Origin: Amphiura filiformis
Taxonomy: Eukaryota; Echinodermata; Ophiuroidea; Amphilepidida; Amphiuridae
Assembly (NCBI RefSeq): GCF_039555335.1
Contig: NC_092629.1
Coordinates: 2,675,935 to 2,739,934 of the forward strand
DNA length: 64,000 nucleotides
Reading direction: 5' to 3'
The notes under the pieces: generated by a model
What the model saw: the letters and a program-made list of their open reading frames with translations, nothing else
What the model was told of the DNA's origin: nothing
Database searches by the model: none
Program-made: the position numbers and the translations under genes
Part shown: positions 11,344 to 23,500 of the stretch, one piece after another
Position numbering within the stretch: the stretch's first letter is position 1
Layout: each line of letters begins with the position of its first letter

Positions 11344-11914
11344 CTTAGACCATTCACAAACATTTATGACGCTTCGTCTCAAAATCCATCGTAACTTTAA
11401 TACGATGCATCGTAAATCCATTTCACTTAAAAGGTTTTTGACATGTACCCTGCATGGACCCTTCGTAAAGTTACGACTATAGTCAGCACAACAAAAAAGT
11501 AGCCGTTCATGAATTATGACCTTTTCATACACTCTTAGATAGCGTGGACCAATCAGAGCAAGCGTTAGAAAAATGAAAACCATGCACGGGCGCGCACTCC
11601 GCGTACTACTCGCAGTACTTTCGGACGCGTTCATTTTTTCTTGCTGGTTGGTACGTTTATACTTATTTATTTATATGTATTTTCAACACTTTAGTGTAGT
11701 TTACCATGTCATATTTTTGTTGCAGGAAAGTTGTTCTATATAGTAGTGCAAGACCCTACTTTCGCTCCCCTTCAAGGATTACCACTTCTGATGTCAATAA
11801 GATGTTTACACGACTACAAGGAAAAGGATTAGAAAATGTTTCATCAAAGCAATGAGAATAAATTATACAAGCACCCATTATATTTTCGTTTAAAAGGCTA
11901 AAAATAACATTCAA

Positions 11915-12093
11915 GGTCACGTGCAACTCATCTCCCAATCACGTGAAAGACGCGTCGAACTTTCAAATAATCAAGTAGATTTCACTTTTTTACGGCATGA
12001 CTTTGTAGATTAAAACATAAAGGTCGAGGTCTTTTTGAGGTCACTTTGCTTCATTTATTCATATTCATGAGTCATAAAGATGACTTGTAATAT
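11915..12093. repeat. Direct repeat, left copy
   Basis: Matches 13022-13158 plus 13734-13780 (shared CAATCACGTGAAAGA, TTGAGGTCA, CTTCATTTATT, GATGACTTGTAA). The right copy is split by a later insertion; this copy shows the uninterrupted site. Confidence 0.65.
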
Positions 12094-12095
12094 TA

Positions 12096-13019
12096 GTCCA
12101 GTCAAAATGGGTTTTGACTCACCACTAATTGCAACAGAATTTTGTTCACTGCTATGAATGTCAGAGATGTCCCTGAACAGCATACAAAAAGTATACTAAA
12201 ATATACTTGGTGGAAAGGTAGTTTTTGGCGGGAAAAGTTCATACAGGGGCCAAATTTCACAATTGCTCCAATCATTTTAAAAACTATACCAAATTATTCC
12301 TCTGGTCATAAGGATTCAGAAAAAAATATAGTTTGCCATATCTGTGATGTACGGTTCTTAAGTTATAACTGATAAGGTCAAAGGTCATATGTTGGGTTCA
12401 ACAGAGGTCAAAAAACTAAAAATTGTCCGATTTTAACCAAAATGGTCTCAAATTGTTCGGCTTGCAAACATAATTCATTTAAAGAATATTTGCGCTGTTT
12501 AGGTTGTTTAATTACATGCGTAACATCGAAAACTAGGTCGGGGTCAATAGAGTTCAATGGTCAATGACCTCTTTTATCCTGCTACATAGGTAACGAAACA
12601 TCCAAGATACGGCAAACTATTCTTATTTTGGAGTTTTTTTAAGTACGAACACATTGAGACCATTTTTAAGGAGATCAGAGCATTTTTTCGAAGTTGACCC
12701 ACGTGGAGCCCAAAATGTGACCTTTGACCTGTTTGCTTAAAACTTGAGAATGGTACATCACAGATATGACAAACTATAATTTTTCTTAATCCTTAAGACT
12801 AGAGGAATGCTGTGGTATAGTTTTTACAAAGATTAAAGCAATTTTGAAATTTGACCCCTGTATGACCTTTTTCCCGTCAAAAACTACCTTTCCACCAAGT
12901 ATATTTTAGTATATTTTTTTTTTTTTTTTCAGGGGACATCTCTTAAATTATAAAAGTGTAAAAAATTCTGTTGCAATTAGTGGTGGGTGACACCACTAAT
13001 TTGTTTAGATTGACTGGAC
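12096..13019. mobile_element. Foldback element with TA target, about 924 bp
   Basis: Ends GTCCAGTCA...TGACTGGAC are flanked by TA on both sides. Arms of about 170 bp include inverted copies of CAACAGAATTTTG and CTTGGTGGAAAGGTAGTTTT. Interior non-coding. Intergenic between genes 1 and 2. Confidence 0.75.
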
Positions 13020-13162
13020 TATATCAGCACATCTCTCAATCACGTGAAAGATTAGTCGAATTAGCTTTCATTTTTTTCGGCATAATTTGTAGATAAAAAA
13101 CATTCAGGCCTTCATGCAATCAAGGCCAAGGTCCATTTGAGGTCATTTCACTTCATTTATTA

Positions 13163-13731
13163 CACTGCAAAAACGCCGGTGTTAAATGTGCAACACTGAG
13201 CTGGTGTTAAGCATTTGGTGTTACTTTTGGTGTTAAACATCACCCGGTGTCAGTGCAGAAACATGAGCGTTGTGAACGTAATTACACTAAATACGGTGTT
13301 GTATCTCTAGTGTTAAATCAGATGTAAGAAAAACACCAACCGGTGTAAGAATAACACCTAAAATTAACATGTGTTGTAATGGTTATCACTCTCGCCTATT
13401 GACTGGGCTGTCCAAGTACAATTCCTGGCGCATGTTAATGTCATCCCATCCATTTTTAATCCAAAATTGTTTATTTTCATGTAAAATTTAATATATTGCA
13501 CTGGGAAATATATTTTGTGCACTTCTTTTTTGTAACGGGGCCAATAGAGCCAAAAACGCACCTCGGCTCAGGGACATTGGGTGTTATTAATTAACGCCCA
13601 AAGGGTGTTGATTAATTAACACTAGGAATGGTGTTTAGATAACATCAAAGAGTGTGGTCCTCTCAGGACACCACCTCAATGTTAATATCAACACCCTCGG
13701 TGTTACTTTTAACACCGGATTTTTTGCAGTG
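13163..13731. mobile_element. Inverted-repeat element CACTGCAAAAA...TTTTTGCAGTG, 569 bp, TA flanks
   Basis: Ends CACTGCAAAAACGCCGGTG and inverted partner TAACACCGGATTTTTTGCAG(TG); TA at 13161-13162 and 13732-13733. The interior is dense in ACACC/GGTGTT motifs. Its uninterrupted target is visible in the left direct repeat near 12056. Confidence 0.75.
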
Positions 13732-13779
13732 TAATGTTCATGAATTATAATCGTGAAGATGACTTGTAAAATGTGTTTC

Positions 13780-14323
13780 AATAAGATAATCAACAACAAA
13801 CAAGCGAGCTAAGCCGCCAGATGCGAGAATTCTCGAACGCCCTGATAAATATCGTTATCATATCTTTATGACATTGCATTTATCTATACATGTAGTTAAT
13901 ATTTCCATAATTGCAATGATAATAATAACAATTGATTACGAACCAATCAAATTCATCGTACTATGTGATGTTATCAAACAAATTGAGTAACTTGTCGCTG
14001 AGATACCAGTTTTACTTTTTCCTTTCCAGTTCCGTTAATTAGTTGTCAACAATATGCTAAATTTCCATCAAAATTGGATTTAATGTTCATAAGATATGTT
14101 AATGATAATGTAAACAATGCAATTAATATAATAGACTTCGTCAGTTTCTACCAATTATAAATGTAAATCGAATTAAGCGACAAATTGCTCATTTTACCTG
14201 ATACCGTCGCATATCTGCTGCAAGAAAATACGGTCCATTTCATTGGTTATCGACTAATTAGTCACCGCCAGTGTCTTAGCGTTAAACTAACTTCATTACC
14301 AGCTACTTTGTAATGCCCTGTCA
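13780..14323. other. Upstream region of gene 2
   Basis: AT-rich sequence with no repeat that I recognise. CCAATTATAAAT at 14151-14162 is a possible but distant promoter motif. Confidence 0.4.
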
Positions 14324-14324
14324 T

Positions 14325-14330
14325 TATATA
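14325..14330 (+). promoter_or_regulatory. Possible TATA box of gene 2
   Basis: TATATA lies 54 bp before the ATG of gene 2, which would place a start site about 25 bp before the ATG. Motif match only. Confidence 0.3.
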
Positions 14331-14383
14331 TTCACGGCGTATGAAATTGCAACACCTCCGTAAGACACCAATTTTGATTCAAG

Positions 14384-14516
14384 ATGGGTCATCTGGGGTT
14401 AACTATTTGCCTCTTGGTAGTTATTGCTCTAGTCTGTGATGCTACGTTCGTAGACCCTACACGAAAAAGGACAAAACGGCATCCTAAGTTGAAATCTGTC
14501 AAAGCGAAGGCTACAG
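14384..14516 (+). CDS. Gene 2 exon 1 (signal peptide and basic linker)
   Basis: 133 nt from ATG to donor GTAAGTAG. Encodes MGHLGLTICLLVVIALVCDA (signal peptide) followed by TFVDPT and the basic stretch RKRTKRHPKLKSVKAKA. RTKR (29-32) fits a furin-type cleavage site. The 24-residue extension is absent from gene 1. Confidence 0.88.
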
Positions 14517-17500
14517 GTAAGTAGACAGCACATCACGATATTAAATCATAATCCATTTTGTAATCGTGAACTTAACACATGGTATAAGCTGAGATACATT
14601 TTTATTTTGGTTCGATGTCTTACGTGCGGGTCATTTTCGTTGCGACAGAGGTAGAGCGCGTTTAATATGTCGCCGTGTCGTTCGCAAGGGCAAAAACGAT
14701 GCAGCGTATTTCTTCACAGAAAACGTTGAGGAGAAAACGCAGCCGAGAACCGAAGCTCGTAGCGTGAATCCAAAAATTTGCAATAAAAGATAGACCTTTA
14801 ATACTGACCTGAAGAAGTGGCATATATAAGCAATGTAGTTCTATATAATTATACTGCGCCACAAAAGTATCCGAACACTTTGTAAAAATCCTGATTTTAA
14901 AAGTAAACCATATTTGGGTAAGTTTACTTTTTTCAATAGACGCACTATCTAATCCTGCACATTATGACACCCAATCGAATCCAATGTGACCTCAAATAAA
15001 AGTTACATGCATTTGATTAGACGAAGGTCCAGTTTTAAAAGTGACAAACTGGCCTGGAGTGGTGGATGGTTAATTTGTGCGCATTTTATATTTAAATTTT
15101 AATAACACAAGAGGAATAAAAGAAAATTGAAAAAAAAGAACTGAAAAATAAAATAAACGTTGTGAAAAGCACAGAGAAAAAAACTGAAATAAAATCTTAA
15201 ATAAAGCTTTACTGAATAAACTGTTGTTTCTCTGCTGCGTTTGAAGGAATCTTTCCGCCTTGTATAGCCCAGTTTGTTTTTCCTTGTTTTTTGCCAAATT
15301 GTTCATTTTAAAAAGTCAATTTTAATGACTTCACTTTTAAGCAATTTATACGCAATTTACGCTTGCGCTGCGATCACTAAATGGACCGTTTAGAGCAGTC
15401 ACAGAAAAGATAATTTAAAGCAAACCTTAGCTCTTTAAAAATGACAATTACTGAACAGATGCTACCCATGCAGAACAGGGAGATGCATACACAAGTGGCG
15501 GGTTTGTAATATGAAACTGAGTTGTGTAACCTGTCAGTAATTACTTTTTCAGGTCCATGTACTAACTACCCATGTGATGCATCATGTGACATGAGGATAG
15601 CCCCATGCAACGGTCTCATATTTGAAGACGAGTTTGATACCTTTGACATGGACACCTGGGAACACGAGTTTACAGCTGGAGGAGGAGGCGTGAGTATAAT
15701 TTGAGGCATAATTTTAAAAAAAAACTGGCCTGCGTCAGACGCCATCTGTCAATCAAACTCAGAAACGATTTGTTTGCGTCGTGTTTATTGAAATAACAAC
15801 ATTTTAAAAGTATTTGACGACGGAAAAAGATATTCAACGACGGAAACGTTTACAATATAATCACAAAGTTGAACAAATAGACAATTTTGCTGCACAGTAG
15901 TCTGATGATGTTGTTGCATTTATACGTATAGACAGACCACCCGCTTTGTAGAAGGTCACAAAGCGTTTCTGAGTTTGATTGACAGATGGCGTCTGACGCA
16001 GGCTCATGGGAGAGCGTGGCGCAATGGTTAGGGCACTTGCCTTTAGTGCATGAGATCCCGGGTTCAATTCCCGGCGGTGATGATTTGCTGGGATATGAAA
16101 AAAAAAAAAAAAAGTCTGAAATTAATTGGCAACATCTGTAGATTAAATTCAGACTTCCGCTCTCCCCGTGGTTCATTTAGAATTGGGTAAATGAATCATG
16201 AAAGTACTCCGTCCTTCGGAGGGGACGTTAAGCCGTCGGTCCCGTGTGCAGAGAGTCATATCTGTGCATGTATTTCGCAGCCAGTTTCGAAAAGAGTAGG
16301 GTGTTAACCCCTGACTGTTCCCTAACCCGTCCCGGTGTTCAAATGGACCCCAATGGAAATAAGCTTCAATAGAGGTTTTCTTTGGTTATCCAGGGTTGTC
16401 ACAATCCGAACAAATAAAAAAAAAACACTTCGAGAACTACTGTCTACAAGCTGTTACGGCAGTGCAGAGGTGGTCACGTGCATATTTTTTAAAACGTATT
16501 TATAAATATAGTCGAAGCATACTGGCGACAGGCTTTGCGTTTCCGGTTCTCCGCTGTGACATTTGGTTCTCATGTTTTTTTGGGGGATAGGCTTTTACGA
16601 CGGAATTTTATAGCTTGTTCGCCGTCGGTACAGCTTTGGTACTGTCACGTTTTTGTCAGGAGTAGCTCTAACTTCTTACCTAAAAATGAGTTCTGAGTTG
16701 TTATTTTCAGTTAAAATCATTAATCTGGTCGATCGGATGTATTATTTTCATTCTCTCCGTTTTCTGCCGCGGAAAACAATACGGGAAATGTTTGACACTG
16801 CAGAAGACGTTTCCTGTAACAAAAATACTGTAACAAACATGTGATATTATCATTGACTTTGTGCAACTGCATTTTTACTCGCCGCACAAAATAGCCACTG
16901 CTATTAATTGAACCATTTTGACCAAATACCTTATACTTTTTAATCTAGTGGTATTTTTCAAACTGTTTACTTTATTTTGATACACCCTGTATGTTGATAT
17001 CCAATAAAGACCCTATTTCCAAATCGGTGTATTTCCGAAGATATCATCAACAAACTTCCTCGGTCGGTAATATACCGATTTGGAACATCTAATTTCAATT
17101 ATATCAGTTAATCAGACAAAATATGAGCTTTTACCTGATACCAAAATCTTTATTTTGATGTTGTAAAGTGGGGGATGAGGTTGTCAATCGCTTCACCTAC
17201 CTTTAACATTTTAGAGAATGTTTATTAATATTTTGTTTAGTTTCTAGAAGACCAAACAGACAATGGTAACCTTCAATGAAAAATTATACAAAAGCAATAA
17301 TCCTCTTAACATTCTCCCGCTTTACAGAATTGGGAGTTCCAATACTACAGCAATAACCGAAGCAATAGTTACGTTCGTGATGGTACACTCTTTATCAAGC
17401 CTGTAAGTACTGTATACTCATCCACGTATTCATCATGCCGTATTTTGTAAAGCAAATGTATCCTATCCTATACGCTGGCGAAGTTACGTAATTAATCGGA

Positions 17501-20500
17501 TTAATTTCCATAGCAATAGGTGAAAACAATTTTGAACATATCGCGCTTCACTACAAGTAGGTTACACTCATCACCTGTGTATGTCTGTAATCGTAGACCG
17601 AATACAATACTGGCCTTTTCAAAGATACTAATTTTACAGGTGCAAGTGATCAGCATGATATGGTTCAATGCAGAGGTACCGCGTGAACGTATCAGTGCAG
17701 CGCGGTATATTCAAAAATTGTTTTCACCTATTGCTATGGTAGTTAATCCGATTATTACGTAACTTCGCCAGCGTATTGAAATAATCCATGGTGTGTAAAA
17801 GATTTATCACTCATGTGGATCAACTTTATCGGTAGTGTTGGTAACAGAGACCCTACTAATCATATGTTTATTTAGTGATAGTATACGCTGGCGAAGTTAC
17901 GTAATTAATCGGATTAACTACCATAGCAAGAGGTACAAACAATTTTGAATATACCGCGCTGCACTACAAGCAGGTTGCACTCATCACCTGTCGTCAACCA
18001 TATAATAGATTGAAAACAATACCGCTCTTTTCAAAGAGACTAATCTTACAGGTGCAAGTGATTAGCATTTCTTTGACATCTAATGGTTCAATGCAGAGGT
18101 ACTGCATGAACGTAGTAGTGCAGTGCGATATAATCAAAAATTGTTTGTACCTATTGCTATGGTAGTTAATCGGATTATTACGTAACTTCGCCAGCGTATT
18201 GGAACTGCACTCCTTGATAAATTTTGTGACTAATTTTGCATTTTTCTCAAAAAATAACTACACACTGGTAACAAAAGTTATCTATATTATAGGGGCAACG
18301 AATCCAATTACTTCACTGAAATGTCAGTGGTTAAAGTTGTCTATTATATAAAATTTATGTTAAGAAACAATGTACATTCTAGAGGTACCTCTTTTCTTAT
18401 CATAAATAACGTACTGCTTGTCTTAAGTCACTGAAATGCCAGTGTAGTAACTGGTTTCCTTAATATATATAACTTTATTACCAGTGTGTTATTATTTTGT
18501 TGAGAAAAATGCAAATATAGTCACTCATTTATCACGGGGTGTAGTAACACCTTAACTCTTGTCCTACTAGCCAATGTTTTGTAACACGATTTAGAAGGGA
18601 ACCAATATTTCTCTATTAAACGTCACTCAGCAAACACAAGAACGTTTCTAAAGCGTTTTAAACCGGTTAAATTTTGGGTTTGGGGTTAGATAAAAAGGTT
18701 TTAATAACATTAAATATTTGTTTATAAGGGTTAAGAACATTGTAAAAAAAAATCAAAATGTTATTGTAACATTTTTTTGCAAACGTTTTTTGCCAAATAG
18801 TTTGTCAACACTTAGATAACATTATAATTATTGGAATATTTGCAGTAGGTTATCAGCAAAAGTTTCTGAATGCTATGAAAACATTTTATACCCTTTATTA
18901 TTACCTTTATATAGCCCGATATTAAAACGTTTTCTGGCAACCTTTTCTAACCTGTTGCGAATGATGTTCCAAAACGTTCCAAAACGTTTTGGGTTTGCTG
19001 GGGATATACTTTTATAATTTGGTACCAATGTATACCCAGTGGGCACACCTGACGTTGAAATCACGTTGAAATCACGTTGAAATTTCGACATCTAAATCAA
19101 TTTCCACGTTGATATCAGGTTGAAATAACATTGTATTTGCAAATGGACTTCAACCTTATGGACAACGTTGTATCAACGTTGAAATTTCAACCTGATTTCA
19201 ACTAACCTCTAGGTTACTCGACGATGTATCAACTTCGACGATGTATCAACGTTGATTCAACGTCGAAATTCTAACCTGTGCCCACTGGGTAGCTATGGGT
19301 CTCCTCTATCCAGTGATGCCAAATAATACATTTCCCACGTTGACCAAAGTTGTAATGTGCATCTTCCTTTGATCCATTTGTAGCTCACAATTGTCCTCGT
19401 GTTTCCCCATTAAAATCTGAAATTATAGTCATTTCAGTAGCGGGTCAGTGGAACGATTTGTAAATTTTGTCTCCCCCCGGCTGGGTGGTAACAGTTCACC
19501 CCTGATCACTATGAGGACATAGTGTGACCGCGTCCTTAAACACCTAGTCTCCCTACAAATGTGCTTATATTAATCATTTTACACCTGCATGATCATATGA
19601 AGCATTTTAGAACAGTGTCTTTTAAGCCGTGCAGGACTCTCCTAAAAAGGCTATTTCTAGCGGCGAAGTGATAGTAAATGCTACTAAAAAGATATTGGTA
19701 ATTGGACTAAGCTAGCTCTATATCCAATTTAGAAGACCTACGCAGGGCCATGGGTGGCTGTCTGTCTATAGTAGTCCTTCAAGGAGGACCACGCTCCATT
19801 TAGTACGATAGTCCACGCCGTCAGGCGTGGGTCCTTCTACATTCGACAAATCCTTCCCGGAAAGTCGGGGGAAATGTCAAACTGATTAACCACGCCTACT
19901 GACAGCTACTAATGATATTAAGCCAATCCGATTGACTGAATATCATCAATAGCTGTCAGTAGGTGTGGCTTGCCTACCTGCTACCAGAACACTAGATTCT
20001 AGCTTGGTATTGACACAAGTATTGCGTAACAAAATTTATTATTAATCCTCTTTAGTTGCATATGTGTTAATGCTATTATAATACTCGGTTTTCTTCTTAC
20101 CCTCAGTTCACTGACCTGTAGGTTGCACACAATCAGTTCCTTTTGTCATCAATACATTTAATATTGTCCTGGTTAACCACGATTCGTTATTATTTTTGTA
20201 GAGGTTGTGCTTGAAATTATTGATTGGCTACAAACAAAGGATTTGAACCGATGTTCTTCACCGTAATCATTGGGCAGTCATGAGTGCAGTACATTCAATC
20301 AAATGTTAATTGTCATCAACCTATTTGATCGTAGTGCATTTGTTATGTGTGTGAGACGAACTGTCTCGGTAGATTGCAATCATGCTTTTGTTTAATGGAT
20401 TTGAGTAGTCCGCCATATTTACGGTATACGTCATATGCACAACCTCTATTAATTGTGATTCGTTTAAGGGATCTAAAATGAGCGTTTGTTGCGTTTCGAT

Positions 20501-23500
20501 AGTATTTTTTGTGGCACATGAGAGCACCTCAGACCTATCGAATTGTATTCTGAATACGAAGCATGTCTTTCTGATATCAAATAATTTTCATTTTTTGAAA
20601 ATCACAATATAATACAAATTTTATGACAAATTATAAAAATTTGATATTTTTCGAATTTTTGATATATAACAGTCTTCGAAGTAAATTATATAAATCTAAT
20701 GATATATTCTTAAAGTGTATGTAGCAGGGAGGAAAAGCCGACGGTCAATTGAAAATTTTGACCTTTCATATTGAAGATATGGATTTTGTTCCCAAAAAGA
20801 CCTATTTTTTTTTTGGTTTTTTTAGAAAAAAAAATCCATATCTTCAATACGAAAGGTCAAATTTTCAATTGATCGTCGGCTTTTCAACCCACCTACATAC
20901 ACTTTAAGTATAAATCATCAGATTTATAAAGTTTACTTCAAGTACTGTTAAATATCAAAATATCAATTTTAATGATTTGCCATAAAATGTGTATTAAGTT
21001 GCGAATTTCAAAAATTCAAAATTATTTGATATCAGAATGACATTCTTCGTATTCAGAATGCAATTCGATATGTCTGATGTGCTCTAATGTCCCTTAACAT
21101 GTTTAAGAAAAATATAGAATTGGAGGACACACGCTTCTTAAAAACTTTGGGTTTCACTCATTTATTTACTTTAGGGGGTATAATACCATGATTTTCATCC
21201 CAATGACATAGTTCAATAACCTCAATTAAATATTCAATAGTGAAAATTTGACCTCAAGTTGCAGAGTATGAGTTTTTGTACCCATATTTTCAAAGGTCAT
21301 TCAATGAATATACAAATGTATTGGGGTTAAAGAATTGTGTCCTTATTAGATGAGAATGTTGTGGATCCTAGTGTAAGACCATGAAGACCTACCAATTGAG
21401 AGACTGATTATAAATTGAGTGGTTGCTTGACTCGATTACTTGATTGATATTTTAACACCAAGATACAGTACATTAATTACGACACTACGATCATGTAATT
21501 TGTTAATAATCATAATTGATCGATTGATCAAACGAATGATTATTAATTGATACTTGATGAGTAGTTTAATGATTGACTGACTATTAATTCATATCAATCT
21601 AATAAGTTATTGTGATTCTATTCTATTATTATATTATATTGATTGATAGGATGACCATATCAATTAATTGATTAATCAATTCATTAAATGATTTTGATTG
21701 TTTTCTTGATTGTTTGTTGAATACTTTATTGATTGGTTGAATGAACCAACGATTGAGTGATTATTCTAAGAATCCCTTGAACTTGAAGAACAGTTTGCAT
21801 CCATTTTCCGAAAATTGGAGTAACTTTTAATTTTTCACCCCTAGCATGCAAATTGACCTTGGACCTGTCGAGCCTCAAAACTTGGTAACTATGTGTCCTA
21901 CATGCAAATATTTTACACTGTGATCCTTAGACCCAGACAAACAATTTGACATGTTTTTTGTGAATTTGGAGCATGTTTAATTTTTGCCCCCTATATGACT
22001 ATGAGTATGTAGGGTCTTTGAGGGTCTTTTTTGAGGGTCACGGAGTTCCAACTTGCCGCTTGATGCTTATTTCCAAAATGATGCACATTTCCAAAATAGA
22101 GCCAGACAAATACATAACACTGATTTTACAAAATAAATCAATATGATATCACGATTTAGGCCAACACTGGTCTATCGAAACCCAGCTACTTCAAAAGTGT
22201 GAAGTGTTTTGATCCATGCAACAGGGGGATGACCAAAGAGCTTTTAATAGAAATAGAGTCGCAATAGATTATATAATCTTTTGTTCGTTTGATGCCGATT
22301 AGAAGTTGCGACAGGCTATTCATAAAAGTGGTACCATTGTTTCGAAGAAAGGGTTCCGCCATTAAATTGGTCACTGATCCGGCATCATATTAACGCTCTA
22401 CACAACAGGCGAGTATCAATAAGTGACCACGCTACAGTCATGTGTAAGGGCAGTCATGTGTAAAGTGGTACCATTGTAGTCATGTATCCCAAATGTGTGC
22501 TTGTGTGGGTCTGAAGACTATAAGGAGGCTTTAGCTGTCGATGCCATCATCTTTACCACCCACCTGACGATAGGCGTTTCATTTAAATAAATTGAATGCT
22601 CTTGGTGATCGATAACACATTAGAATGTATGAAGGCTGCCATGTCCAGTCCATATATCTGTATTACACTATAATGGTAATCGCTATACGTATACATGTAA
22701 GTATAAGTATAGGCCTATGAAGGTTGTTTTTAAGAAATTTCCATTTAATCTTATTTTAAGAAGGAGATTGGTATAGAAATAGTGGCGTACCCAAAGAGGG
22801 GAGGGGGTTGGGGAGGGGCAGATTCCCATCTGTGAGAAGTCTTGGGAGGGGAGGAGGGAGGAAGAAGGGAGGAGGGGATATGGAGAATGAGAGAGGGCTG
22901 GAGGAAGGGAGAATTAAAAAAATATAATAAAGACAAGTAGATAAATAGACATATAAGGAAAATGATGGGAATGAGAGAGGGAGGGTGAGAGGGGACAATG
23001 AGAGCGAGGGAGTGATAAAGTGTAGGTCTAGGAAAGAATATGTACAGAGAAGGGAAAAGAAAGGAATGATGAATACATTTAATAATAATTATTAGGCCTA
23101 TATAATAACTAAACACATAACAGCACTGGGCAGCCATTCGACGATGTCAATGCTTTTATTCGTTACGTAATTAAAACGCCCAGTCACATGTATTTCACAC
23201 CTACCAAACACAACTCACCCAATTTCGCAAACTGGACGTTGAATGTACACTCTCATGAATATTGATTGCCAACATTTTCCAATATGTCAGCGCTCTAATC
23301 GGAAACAATAGAACAATAGACCCTGCAGAGCGTTGGGTTTGACACTCTTATTCACATGTTTATTTACAACGCAAACCTATATCGAATCCCGGTGGTTTGC
23401 GAATAATGAAATGTCTGCATCCCAGGATCAATTAAACCCTGGTATGAATTATTTATTAGCTTTCGCCACGATCCGTTTTGCAATAACATAAAATCACTTC

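Noticed and set aside
11038..11482. Two long open frames rich in ITLHY
   Set aside because: They are translations of the (ATTAC)n microsatellite, which has no stop codons by composition.
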